From positions 1 through 45,803 of the forward strand of contig JAFVDZ010000002.1 of the NCBI GenBank assembly GCA_017478205.1: 45,803 nucleotides of DNA, read 5' to 3'. The position numbers were made by a program, and so were the translations under genes. The notes below the pieces were generated by a model. That model worked only from the letters and a program-made list of their open reading frames with translations, had not been told where the DNA came from and did not search any database. The DNA is from Spirochaetales bacterium (lineage in GTDB: Bacteria > Spirochaetota > Spirochaetia > Sphaerochaetales > Sphaerochaetaceae). Positions 1-8,506 of the stretch are shown in pieces (the stretch's first letter is position 1; each line of letters opens with the position of its first letter).

Positions 1-2
1 AA

Positions 3-137
3 CAGATGCTGGAAATACTGAAAAAGAAGCAGATTAAGCATCTGTTCTTCGGAATCTTTGCAGAAAGTGTGAACTTCAGCAATTTCACTATTCTATCCAT
101 CTCATATAAGCAAGCTAATTGGATCTACAAATATTAA
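3..137 (+). CDS. C-terminal end of an unidentified protein, cut by the window edge
   Basis: The frame beginning at base 3 is open from the window edge to a TAA at 135-137 and gives about 44 residues ending in QANWIYKY. The stretch is rich in Lys, Phe, Ile and Tyr and reads like a real protein tail. It lies 19 bases before the next gene on the same strand, so it probably belongs to the same polysaccharide operon. I do not recognise the family from this tail. An internal ATG follows the first codon, so a very small complete ORF is formally possible but less likely than a truncated larger gene. Confidence 0.45.
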   Translation, partial: QMLEILKKKQIKHLFFGIFAESVNFSNFTILSISYKQANWIYKY

Positions 138-156
138 ATGTTTATACAGGAAAAAA

Positions 157-1359
157 ATGAACACGAAAAGTCAGTTTCTTAAGAACGTAAATGATGAGAA
201 TCAAACAGCTAGTCGTTGGTTAATTTTATTTATCAGCATCTTTCTTGTTTCATTGTTTATACATATTTTGCTTTTGATTTTACAGATAGGGAATCAACTT
301 GATTTGTACTTTTTGAATCTAAATGATTTCTTGGCTGATTTCCTGAATCCTGTAAGATATACCGCAAATCGTGACCCTTACTTTGATGAGACAATACATC
401 CCATGCATCATAACAATCCTGGTCTGTTTTATATTGTTTGTTGGTGTGTGAAACAAATTGCAGGAATTGAAAGTAATAGTACACTTCAAGATTTATGGGC
501 CAATCATACAGTTATACTTATGACTTTCTACTATCTTATAATTCAATATCTTTTAATTGGCCACTCTATAATTTGTCTATGCAAAAAATTTAAGACCAAT
601 CAGTTAATTCTTATTCCTCTTATGATGTCATATCCAATGCTTTATACATTAGAAAGAGCAAATCATGTATTGTTCACGGCAGCATGCATCAATTACTTTA
701 TTGCCTTTTATGATAGAGATGAACAGTTACTCAGACTTCTTTCCTGTCTGTGTCTTGCTCTAGCAGCAAGCATGAAAATCTATCCAGCTTTGTTTGGATT
801 TCTATATTTTGAAAAAAAGCAAAACAAAGAGATTGTTATATCTGCGCTCATGACAATATTTCTCTTTTTTGTACCCTTTTTATTCTTCAAACACGGATTG
901 AATAATTTCACAAGATTGTTATGGAACATAAAACAATTTACAACAATGGAGAATCATAGTCTGTTTTTTTCGTTAGTTAGACTCTTTTGCATATTTTCTT
1001 TGATCCTTTCGATTTTTCAAAAAACACTGTTGGAACGTTTGATATGTATTATTTTTCCGTTCCTTTTGTTATCTACAAATGCCGGCTTTTATACCACGCT
1101 TTATTTCTATCCGCTAATTATTCTCTTATTTAATAACAATCAAGATGAAAGATACTCGATGAGTTCTTTTTATAAATATTTCTTTTTTATATATTTCTTT
1201 TGTCTTCTTAACCCGCTACAATTTACTCAATACATTCTTCCAACAAATCGAAATGACAATCTCTTGATTTGTTTTTACTCTTTAAGACATATATTCCTCT
1301 GTATTCTCACATATGAAGCTATCAAAACAATAAAATCAATGCGTAATAGAAATTTATGA
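157..1359 (+). CDS. Polytopic membrane glycosyltransferase or polymerase-like protein (GT-C / GT87-like)
   Basis: A 400-residue integral membrane protein with about nine to eleven hydrophobic helices, the first at residues 22-45. An extracytoplasmic-type loop follows, with DPYFDE and HPMHHNNP at about residues 72-90. That layout (helix 1, acidic loop, then many helices) is typical of GT-C enzymes such as DUF2029/GT87 mannosyltransferases that use polyprenyl-phosphate sugars. A Wzy-type polymerase is the main alternative, and none is otherwise evident here. The start is supported by AGGA six bases before ATG 157. The gene is visibly more AT-rich than the glycosyltransferases that follow. Its stop overlaps an ATG (ATGA, 1356-1359) that opens a decayed downstream gene. 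Membrane nature is seen; enzymatic role is inference. Confidence 0.6.
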   Translation: MNTKSQFLKNVNDENQTASRWLILFISIFLVSLFIHILLLILQIGNQLDLYFLNLNDFLADFLNPVRYTANRDPYFDETIHPMHHNNPGLFYIVCWCVKQIAGIESNSTLQDLWANHTVILMTFYYLIIQYLLIGHSIICLCKKFKTNQLILIPLMMSYPMLYTLERANHVLFTAACINYFIAFYDRDEQLLRLLSCLCLALAASMKIYPALFGFLYFEKKQNKEIVISALMTIFLFFVPFLFFKHGLNNFTRLLWNIKQFTTMENHSLFFSLVRLFCIFSLILSIFQKTLLERLICIIFPFLLLSTNAGFYTTLYFYPLIILLFNNNQDERYSMSSFYKYFFFIYFFCLLNPLQFTQYILPTNRNDNLLICFYSLRHIFLCILTYEAIKTIKSMRNRNL

Positions 1360-1536
1360 AAATCAATTTTGTCAGCTTTGCCTTCTTACTTCATAATGGT
1401 ATTCAACACTCAAGCAATATACCTCAAATTGTCTGTTGCAGAAAAAATATGATTCAGTTTCTGTTCGTGTGTATACTAAAAAAATAGTGACAAGTTAGAG
1501 TTTGACATAATCAACCTGCATTGTGATAATCAAATC
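1356..1536 (+). pseudogene. Remnant of a decayed glycosyltransferase-like gene
   Basis: ATG 1356 overlaps the upstream stop in an ATGA arrangement typical of coupled operon genes, but the frame closes after 43 codons (TAG 1485-1487). Protein-like sequence then continues in other frames. From 1433 one frame reads LLQKKYDSVSVRVYTKKIVTS before a TAG at 1496-1498. From about 1495 a third frame reads ELEFDIINLHCDN and runs directly into the next ORF. Taken together this resembles the N-terminal 60-odd residues of a GT4-like protein broken by at least two frameshifts and then fused to a GT2 gene. This is read by eye; a non-coding spacer with chance similarity is the alternative. Confidence 0.4.
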
Positions 1537-2388
1537 ATGATTTCAATTCTTGTTTCCGTTTATAACATGAAGGACTATCTCGTTCAGTGCCTGGACAGTG
1601 TCCTGGCACAGACCTACACAGACTACGAATGCATACTTGTCGATGACGGATCTAAAGACAATAGCCTTGAGATGTGCAATGAATATGCAAGAAAGGATAA
1701 GAGATTCGTTGTCGTTCATCAAGAAAATGGTGGCCTTTCTGCTGCAAGAAATACTGGATTGAAGCATGCAAAAGGTGATCTCATCACATTCCTCGATCCA
1801 GATGACTGGATTCATCCTGAATATCTCCAGCGCCTTGTAGAACTCAAGGAGAAACATAATGCGGACATGTCTGCTGTCAGCTTTGTAAAAACAAGCGACA
1901 GAAACTATCCGAGAGTAAAGGCAGAAGTAACAGTCAAGGAATATACCGGACGAGATTTCGTCGATAATATGAATACTCTCAGAAACCCTGTTGGAGATCA
2001 GGTATGGGCACGACTCTATGACAAGAAGGCCTTCGATGGAAAGCAGTTCCCACCAAGAAAGGATTATGAGGATGTTCATGTAATTCCTCAGACAGTCTAT
2101 CCAATGAAGAAAGTTGTCTACTCAACTGAAGTACTCTACTACTACTTCCAGAGAGTCGATGGGATATCACGCCTGAAGACTCGAATCAACAGCGACCTGC
2201 TCGAGGCATATATAATCAACGCAAAGTTTGCACGCAAGAATAATGATAAAAAACTACTTAGACAGATGAAGCTATTCTTCTTCACTGTTCACCTTGAAGC
2301 TGTATACAGAGTCAAGAAATACCATGCAGGAAATAAGGAACTGCTTGGTAAACTCAAGGTTCTGAAGAAGGAAATGAAGAGAGTATGA
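1537..2388 (+). CDS. Family 2 glycosyltransferase (GT-A fold)
   Basis: A 283-residue inverting glycosyltransferase, predicted cytoplasmic or membrane-associated, that adds a sugar from a nucleotide donor to a lipid-linked glycan. The N-terminus shows the GT2 signature MISILVSVYN, the nucleotide-binding LVDDGSKDNS at about residues 34-43, GGLSAARNTG at about 66-75, and the metal-binding LDPDDW at about 87-92. No membrane helix is obvious. It is closely similar through the catalytic domain to the GT2 at 8507-9382 (both have DPDDWI and then HNAD.SAV), so the two are paralogues. There is no good Shine-Dalgarno sequence before ATG 1537, and the frame is open upstream into the remnant. The next gene overlaps its stop by four bases. 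Donor and acceptor cannot be told. Confidence 0.9.
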   Translation: MISILVSVYNMKDYLVQCLDSVLAQTYTDYECILVDDGSKDNSLEMCNEYARKDKRFVVVHQENGGLSAARNTGLKHAKGDLITFLDPDDWIHPEYLQRLVELKEKHNADMSAVSFVKTSDRNYPRVKAEVTVKEYTGRDFVDNMNTLRNPVGDQVWARLYDKKAFDGKQFPPRKDYEDVHVIPQTVYPMKKVVYSTEVLYYYFQRVDGISRLKTRINSDLLEAYIINAKFARKNNDKKLLRQMKLFFFTVHLEAVYRVKKYHAGNKELLGKLKVLKKEMKRV

Positions 2389-3338
2389 GCAACATATGGT
2401 TTGTCAAGAATGGTCTTAGAGTCGCCCGTGATTTCTCACCCCTTCTCGATGTCTATACACTTGCAAGCTTCATGTACATGTCTCCCAAACTAAATTTCAA
2501 TTGGCTCTACAATCTTTCTGAAAAGAAGCACAAATATATCATCGAGTACCTTGAAAAGAACCAGAAGGAAGTAATTGAAAGGTATAAATCCTATCAAGAA
2601 CCCCTTATCAAGAGTGAAGAGAAAATCATATGGACTATCTGGTGGCAGGGTGAAGATCAAGCTCCACCTCTTGTAAAGGCTTGCCTTGATTCAATACGAA
2701 GAAATGCAAATGAAGCGAAACTGATCGTTGTCACAAAGGATAACTATAAGGATTATCTGACTCTCCCTGACTTCATCTGGGATAAATATAAAAATGGAAG
2801 AATTTCCTTTGCCCTACTTTCTGATATCATGCGCTTTCGCCTTCTTTCATTGTATGGTGGGATCTGGCTTGACTCGACAATCTTCGTTGGGCACAACATC
2901 CCAGAAGAGATCTTCTCTCTACCATTCTGGTCCCAGCATACAAAGTATGAAAAGAATGCATATGTTCAGAAGAATCTTTACCACTTCTTCACTATCGGAG
3001 GCTTGAAGGGCAACCTGCTGTGTACTTTTGCATATGATTTTCTGATCGAGTACTGGAAGAATCATGATACAATCATCGATTACTTCCTTTCAGACTATAC
3101 AATCTATGTCGCATACAGGAATTTTGATGCATTCAAGAGAGAAATCGATTCTCTCCCATATACAAGTGAAAGGCTGTATGAACTTGTTCACTCTCTCAGT
3201 GATAAATATGATGAAAACAAGTTGAACGAGCTCCTGTCTGAATGCACCTTCTCAAAACTTGATTGGCATAAGAAGTACAAAACTGAAGTAGATGGAAAAG
3301 AAACAATATTTACTCATATTACAAAGAATTTCCTTTGA
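2385..3338 (+). CDS. Capsular polysaccharide synthesis glycosyltransferase (GT32 / Caps_synth-like)
   Basis: A 317-residue protein of the capsular polysaccharide synthesis / OCH1-like group. Diagnostic stretches are KIIWTIWWQGEDQAPPLV at about residues 78-95 and the DXD-like catalytic segment RLLSLYGGIWLDSTIF at about 150-165, the counterpart of YGGIYLDTD in GT32 enzymes. It is expected to use a nucleotide sugar in the cytoplasm. The start ATG overlaps the upstream GT2 stop (ATGA, 2385-2388), so translation is coupled and the two probably extend the same glycan. A gap of 82 bases follows before the Wzi-like gene. The specific sugar is unknown. Confidence 0.85.
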   Translation: MSNIWFVKNGLRVARDFSPLLDVYTLASFMYMSPKLNFNWLYNLSEKKHKYIIEYLEKNQKEVIERYKSYQEPLIKSEEKIIWTIWWQGEDQAPPLVKACLDSIRRNANEAKLIVVTKDNYKDYLTLPDFIWDKYKNGRISFALLSDIMRFRLLSLYGGIWLDSTIFVGHNIPEEIFSLPFWSQHTKYEKNAYVQKNLYHFFTIGGLKGNLLCTFAYDFLIEYWKNHDTIIDYFLSDYTIYVAYRNFDAFKREIDSLPYTSERLYELVHSLSDKYDENKLNELLSECTFSKLDWHKKYKTEVDGKETIFTHITKNFL

Positions 3339-3420
3339 CCATATATCCTTTGCTCCCACATTGAACAAGTAATCATATTCACTTAAAATTCAATTCAAGC
3401 ATCGACAAAAGGAAAATAGA

Positions 3421-5172
3421 ATGAAGAAACTAATTGTCACTATTATTGTCCTCACAGCATTAACGCTTTCACTTTTTGCTGCTAATTATCAGAAGACCTA
3501 CCTTATGAGTGATGAAATATGGCAGAAGACAAATAGACTCTGTATCATGAATGGTTCATTGGGGCCGGCTCCTGTTTCCCCAACTTCTGGTGAAAACATC
3601 ATTAGAGCTCTCAAGAGACTTAATTACAATAGACTCTCAAATAAGGATAAGAAGATATACAACGAGATAATTGCAGAGCTTGATAATGCTACAAATTCAG
3701 CTCAATTCAAAGGTAGTGACTATGCATTCAGAATTAATGTAGATGCAGCACTCGAAGGATATGTATTCAACCATATGAAGAGCACATATCTCAATGAGTT
3801 CTTCATTCCTTATCAGGACAGACCTTCAATGATTGGTGTCGAGGGCGAAATCTTTGTTGGAAACAACCTATATTTTGACTTCAAGTATGATCTTATGGAC
3901 AACTATGCAGGTTTTGTTGATGATTCAGGCTTGAAAACAACCGATTCTGGCTATTTCTATAATTTCACAAACTTCTCTTATTTCCTTTCTCCTAGGTACA
4001 CCGGAGGTTGGGAAACTGTTACCTCTGACGAGCACAACATGTTCAACTCCACTCCACTCAAGGCCGGTGCTTCCTTTGGTAATCATCTATATAACTTCTT
4101 CATCGGTAGAAACAGACAGGCCTTCGGTAATGGTCAGACAGGTAACCTTGTCCTTGGAGACAATTTGCCATATCAGGAATTCATGAAGTTCGAGGCTTCA
4201 ACAGACTTCATTACCTATGAACTTTCTCTCACTCACTTTGACAACACACAGGGAGACCTTGCAAACTCCTATGATTATGGAACCAACGACTTTACACTCA
4301 ATGGCGAACATCAGAACAGGACAATACAGAGACTTGATTTCAACTTCTCTAACCGCTTGCGTCTCGCAATGAACATTGGTGCCATCTATAACACAGATGC
4401 CCCTCTCGATTGGCGCCTTATCATGCCAATGGCTCTAGTTCACAACTGGGAAAACCTGGATGAAGCAATTGAGCTTGAGGCAGGAGATGAAGGAAACAAT
4501 ATCATGGGTTTCGAAGTTGAATATGTCCTGAAACCAGGCATCATTCTTTCAGGCCAGATTGTTATAGACCAATTCAGGATTGCAGTTGAAAAGTATTCTG
4601 TTGTTCCAGATGCTTATGGCTTCATTGCAAACATCACGAAACTCAAGGATAGAGGAAACGTAACAATTCAAGATCAGGCAGAAGCTGTCTTCACAAGCCC
4701 ATACCTCTACCTCAACACAAAAACTAAGGATGGAAAGTATCACTGGGGCTATGACTTTATCGTAGGTTATGCATATAACGGAACAGAATCACTTGCATAC
4801 ACTGGCCACCCATACGGGCCTGGTACAATTGCATTGAATCTGAGAAGAACATATATCTACGAAAAGGGTTCTCAGCTTGCTTTCAATGCCCTAGTTAAGT
4901 TGCATGGCAACAAGGGTATCGAATATGGCTACAGGAACTCAAACAACCAGCATAATCAGGGTGCTGATAACAACACATCAACATCTGCAATTCTTCCAAC
5001 TGGGTATGTAGAGACCACTTTAAGATTCGATATCGCTTACTCTCGCCCTATCAACGAACACCTGAGTGTCAGATTACAGGGTGCAAGTATCTCTCAGTGG
5101 AATTATCAAAATGTGAAGAACGAATTCAAGCAGAGCTTCCAGGGAGCCTTTGGATTCAGATGGGTTATGTGA
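3421..5172 (+). CDS. Outer-membrane beta-barrel, capsule assembly Wzi-like (first copy)
   Basis: A 583-residue exported protein with a clear signal peptide (MKKLIVTIIVLTALTLSLFA, cleavage near residue 21) followed by alternating hydrophobic/polar strands rich in Tyr, Phe, Asn and Gly, as in beta-barrels. Near residues 229-250 it has GRNRQAFGNGQTGNLVLGD, nearly identical to GRDRLSWGNGEMGNLILGD in the second copy at 26595-28319. Wzi-family proteins bind surface polysaccharide at the outer membrane and help keep capsule attached. The family assignment is by architecture and context. The chain ends in WVM, not the usual terminal Phe. It stands between glycosyltransferase and nucleotide-sugar genes of the plus-strand unit. 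Confidence 0.7.
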   Translation: MKKLIVTIIVLTALTLSLFAANYQKTYLMSDEIWQKTNRLCIMNGSLGPAPVSPTSGENIIRALKRLNYNRLSNKDKKIYNEIIAELDNATNSAQFKGSDYAFRINVDAALEGYVFNHMKSTYLNEFFIPYQDRPSMIGVEGEIFVGNNLYFDFKYDLMDNYAGFVDDSGLKTTDSGYFYNFTNFSYFLSPRYTGGWETVTSDEHNMFNSTPLKAGASFGNHLYNFFIGRNRQAFGNGQTGNLVLGDNLPYQEFMKFEASTDFITYELSLTHFDNTQGDLANSYDYGTNDFTLNGEHQNRTIQRLDFNFSNRLRLAMNIGAIYNTDAPLDWRLIMPMALVHNWENLDEAIELEAGDEGNNIMGFEVEYVLKPGIILSGQIVIDQFRIAVEKYSVVPDAYGFIANITKLKDRGNVTIQDQAEAVFTSPYLYLNTKTKDGKYHWGYDFIVGYAYNGTESLAYTGHPYGPGTIALNLRRTYIYEKGSQLAFNALVKLHGNKGIEYGYRNSNNQHNQGADNNTSTSAILPTGYVETTLRFDIAYSRPINEHLSVRLQGASISQWNYQNVKNEFKQSFQGAFGFRWVM

Positions 5173-5250
5173 GGTATTACAATTGCTTTTCAACAGAATT
5201 ATTCACGGGTATACTTAGCAATGAGATAATTTTCTCTATGGAGTGGTGAT

Positions 5251-5973
5251 ATGAATTACGGACTTATCTTCGCTGGCGGTGTTGGACACAGAATGAACAC
5301 CAAAGCGAAGCCAAAACAGTTTCTTGAAATCCATGGTAAACCAATAATTGTCCACACAATTGAATACTTTCAGAAAAACACTGAGATAGATTACATTTGT
5401 GTAGTTGTTTTAGATGATTACATCGATTATATGAAACAATTGATTTTACGATTCCAACTTTCGAAAGTCAAATGGGTTGTTCCTGGAGGGAATACTTCTT
5501 TAGATTCTCAATATAATGGTTTAAAAGCAATCAAAGAATATTCACAAACAGATAAAGATATTGTGCTCATCCATGATGGAGTTCGTCCACTCATAAATAC
5601 AGAACTCATTTCCAGGTGTATTGCAGATGTAAAAGAATTCGGCTCAGCCGTTACAATAGCACCAGCCATAGAAACTATCGTACAGACAGATGGTGCTGAT
5701 ACCATACAAACCACGATAGAACGCTCCAAGTGCTTTCTAGCAAGGGCTCCTCAATGCTTCTACCTTGACGACATTCTGTCTGCCCATGAAAGAGCAATAC
5801 AAGAAAACAATCACATATTTATTGATTCCACATCCTTAATGCTCCATTTTGATTACAAGGTTCATATCGTAGAGGGACCGGCAGAGAATATAAAGGTAAC
5901 AAATCCTTCAGATTTCTATATTTGCAGAGCTCTTCTCGATGCTAGAGAAGATTCACAACTTTATGGAATTTAA
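5251..5973 (+). CDS. IspD/TarI-family cytidylyltransferase (ribitol-5-phosphate or methylerythritol-phosphate type)
   Basis: A 240-residue GT-A-fold nucleotidyltransferase that activates an alditol phosphate with CTP. It shows the CTP-binding loop LIFAGGVGHRM with KPKQFLEIHGKPIIVHTIEYF (residues 5-36), the acidic motif LIHDGVRPLI at about 108-117, and APQCFYLDDIL at about 165. The length matches IspD and TarI. Because it sits in a polysaccharide locus immediately before an epimerase/dehydratase, making a CDP-activated glycan unit such as CDP-ribitol is more likely than isoprenoid synthesis. Sequence alone does not separate IspD from TarI, and this could be the only ispD in the genome. Start ATG 5251 is preceded by GGAGTGGTG. 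Confidence 0.8.
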   Translation: MNYGLIFAGGVGHRMNTKAKPKQFLEIHGKPIIVHTIEYFQKNTEIDYICVVVLDDYIDYMKQLILRFQLSKVKWVVPGGNTSLDSQYNGLKAIKEYSQTDKDIVLIHDGVRPLINTELISRCIADVKEFGSAVTIAPAIETIVQTDGADTIQTTIERSKCFLARAPQCFYLDDILSAHERAIQENNHIFIDSTSLMLHFDYKVHIVEGPAENIKVTNPSDFYICRALLDAREDSQLYGI

Positions 5974-5974
5974 A

Positions 5975-6976
5975 ATGAATTATATAGAAGAAGATCTGAA
6001 TAACATTGCTGAGTTTATAAAAAATCTCGAAAGCTCCACTGTCCTTGTAACAGGGGCAACGGGTCTTATTGGCTCACTCTGTGTAAAGGCTATGCAAAAA
6101 AACGGAAAGATTCCCGTAATTGCAATGGCTCGTAATGAAAATAAAGTAAAAGCTCTCTATGAAGAAACAGAAGGAATTAAATTTTTATATCAAGAAATAA
6201 CTGATCCCCTTCCAAAAGATTTAAGATGTGACTATATCATACATACCGCAAACCCTACTTCATCAAAATACTTCATATCCAATCCTGTCGAAGTGATTGA
6301 TTGTATTTATGAAGGAACAAAACAAATACTAGAGTTTGCCAGAATTAATAAAATTAAAGGTGTTGTTTACCTTTCATCGATGGAAGTTTTTGGTGTAGTC
6401 AATGAAGCCAGAAGAGTCAGAGAGGATGAGTTAGGGATAATTGATATACAAAATATCAGAAGCTGTTACTCCGAAGGGAAACGTCACGCAGAACTACTTT
6501 GCAAATGCTATGCTGAAGAATATGATGTCAACGTAGTAATCGCTAGACTTGCACAGACTTTTGGAGCAGGCATTCCAAAGACTGATAATAGAGTATTCAA
6601 ACAATTTGCAAACAGCGCCACTAAGGGAGAAGACATCGTTCTACATACAACAGGAAAATCATTTGGCAACTATTGCTATACACGAGATGCTCTCAAAGCA
6701 ATCTTTTTGATCCTTACAAAAGGAAAAAAAGGAGATGTATATACTGTAGTTAACGAAGAAACCACTACAACGATTTCACAAATGGCAAGCATGGTAGCAG
6801 AAAGATTCTCTAGAGGACAATCAAAAGTAGTTTTTGACATTCCGGAAAACAATTTGTATGGCTATGCTCCGGAAACAAGACTAAAACTATCATCCAAAAA
6901 GCTTAGAGATCTTGGATGGGAGCCTGAAATACCTTTAGAAGAAATGTACGAACGCATGATAAACAACGAAAAATAA
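5975..6976 (+). CDS. NAD-dependent epimerase/dehydratase (extended SDR)
   Basis: About 333 residues of an extended short-chain dehydrogenase/reductase acting on a nucleotide-activated sugar or sugar alcohol. The Rossmann motif TVLVTGATGLIGS lies near the N-terminus, LSSMEVFG carries the catalytic Ser region, and SCYSEGKRHAE provides the YxxxK pair. The C-terminal half (NYCYTRDALKAIFLIL, LGWEPEIPLEEM) is standard for sugar epimerases and dehydratases. Longer starts at 5939 and 5963 overlap the cytidylyltransferase; I prefer ATG 5975, one base after the upstream TAA, with a weak GGAATT ahead. The tight pairing with the cytidylyltransferase implies that both act on the same CDP-linked compound. 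Exact reaction unknown. Confidence 0.75.
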   Translation: MNYIEEDLNNIAEFIKNLESSTVLVTGATGLIGSLCVKAMQKNGKIPVIAMARNENKVKALYEETEGIKFLYQEITDPLPKDLRCDYIIHTANPTSSKYFISNPVEVIDCIYEGTKQILEFARINKIKGVVYLSSMEVFGVVNEARRVREDELGIIDIQNIRSCYSEGKRHAELLCKCYAEEYDVNVVIARLAQTFGAGIPKTDNRVFKQFANSATKGEDIVLHTTGKSFGNYCYTRDALKAIFLILTKGKKGDVYTVVNEETTTTISQMASMVAERFSRGQSKVVFDIPENNLYGYAPETRLKLSSKKLRDLGWEPEIPLEEMYERMINNEK

Positions 6977-7002
6977 ATTTGTGCCTTAAAAATAATATAA
7001 CG

Positions 7003-8493
7003 TTATTGATTGGTACTCCTCTGATTAGGATCGTACTTCTTCAATATCATGTTGTTATATCTACGCTCACGTATATTCTCTACAAGATTCCAAGGGCTTA
7101 CGAATAGGGTTATGTTATACCCTGCCAGAATCAGGAATCTTTCTAAACTGATTCTCCATTCAGGAATCCTGTTTACAGATGACTTCCCCTCTTCATATTT
7201 CACAAGGATTTCATCGTCATACTGGAATTCCTGATGACATTCATACACCTCGACTTCAGTAAGACCTGGCATTGGGCCAGAGGTTTTCTGAAGCTTGAAG
7301 ATAATCCGTAAAATACCAGTTTGTTTTTCAAAGGTAAACACAGATGCACTTCCATCATGCTTCAGTTCTCCTGTATGGAAGGAGTATCCATTGTCAAAAC
7401 AGATTTCCATGTCATCTATATTCGATTCAGGATCGAAGTTCTCGAACAGGATTATTTCACCAATATCCTTAGGAGAGGAAAAAGTCATCGTAAACTCTTT
7501 CTTGTTGTCTTCCTCTTCTGGTGACCAAACACAACGATCGAACATCTTTATCGATCCATAAGGTGGATAGATATCAGAACAGTCGATATATTTGAAGTCA
7601 TTGAGGTATGCAGCGTTTCCACTAGATGCATCAATTTTTGCATCATATTGAAGGCCCTTTGTGTTCCTCCACCAATAGACAGCATCGTCATTGATCATGT
7701 ACCAAAGTCTATTGGTCATGAGCTGCGATCGATATAGCTTGGAAACACTGAAAATATATGAACCCCGTAGTGGAATCTTCTTGAGGTCATCGTCGACCTT
7801 CAGTCTAATCCTATCTTCCCATCTATATTGAGGCACATCGGTATCGAATCTATCATCATTTAACAAATTCTTGATTGGTGGTTCTGTAGGTTTGAATGGA
7901 TATGAGTAGTAATCATCCACACCTTCAAAAACGCTTGCGTATGCAAACTTCTTAAGGACTATAGGACGATAATCTTTTTCTTTGATAAGAGCACACATTG
8001 CCTCATCAAAAACCAGAGTGAGAGCTCGATGTTCGTCATGACGATCGAAATCTGTGCAGATGATGATATCAGCTTTGACATCATAAATAGCATCCTTAAG
8101 ATCATTAAGGTAGTTCTTTCTTGTGAACTTGCTGTGATAGCCAGACTTCTTGTATCGATAATCCTGTACATTTCCATATCCAGCAGTTTCTTCCCTAAGA
8201 CTATAACTGATGCATTGTTTATTCCCTTCCTGATTATAAGGGTGCTTTGGTCCAAGCCACCTATCACCATAGCCAAGATAGATAATCTTATCTTCAGGAA
8301 GTCCAAGAGAAGCAAGAACCTTGACAGATTCATTGATTCTAAGTTTCTGCCACCATGGGTAGTAATCACCATTTGTGGTAAAGAGGACAAACAACTCGTG
8401 CTTTTTCTCTTTGCACAATGTGTAAATCAATGAAAGTGCAATATTTAGTTCATCATCTTGATGTGGAACTATTACAAGAACACGTTTTTTGAT
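7003..8493 (-). CDS. PIG-L family deacetylase with C-terminal sugar-binding-like domain; no canonical start codon
   Basis: A zinc-dependent de-N-acetylase of the PIG-L/LmbE family, about 496 residues if read from 8493. The metal-binding motif reads PHQDDE, encoded at about 8463-8446, with CTDFDRHDEHR further on. The middle part (EFTMTFSSPKDIGEIILFE to EVEVYE) looks like a galactose-binding/discoidin beta-sandwich. The first ATG/GTG/TTG in frame after the in-frame stop at 8499-8497 is TTG 8430, which would remove PHQDDE. GAGGAG at 8506-8501 lies exactly seven bases before ATC 8493-8491, so either ATC is used as start or a former ATG has mutated. The gene follows the GT2 by 13 bases and probably trims N-acetyl groups from the glycan or its precursor. 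Confidence 0.75.
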   Translation of the reverse strand: MKKRVLVIVPHQDDELNIALSLIYTLCKEKKHELFVLFTTNGDYYPWWQKLRINESVKVLASLGLPEDKIIYLGYGDRWLGPKHPYNQEGNKQCISYSLREETAGYGNVQDYRYKKSGYHSKFTRKNYLNDLKDAIYDVKADIIICTDFDRHDEHRALTLVFDEAMCALIKEKDYRPIVLKKFAYASVFEGVDDYYSYPFKPTEPPIKNLLNDDRFDTDVPQYRWEDRIRLKVDDDLKKIPLRGSYIFSVSKLYRSQLMTNRLWYMINDDAVYWWRNTKGLQYDAKIDASSGNAAYLNDFKYIDCSDIYPPYGSIKMFDRCVWSPEEEDNKKEFTMTFSSPKDIGEIILFENFDPESNIDDMEICFDNGYSFHTGELKHDGSASVFTFEKQTGILRIIFKLQKTSGPMPGLTEVEVYECHQEFQYDDEILVKYEEGKSSVNRIPEWRISLERFLILAGYNITLFVSPWNLVENIRERRYNNMILKKYDPNQRSTNQ

Positions 8494-8506
8494 AAGTCAG
8501 CTCCTC

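Noticed and set aside
8430-8432. TTG 8430 as the start of the PIG-L gene
   Set aside because: It would delete the PHQDDE zinc motif, and a good ribosome site with seven-base spacing lies at 8506-8501 before ATC 8493.
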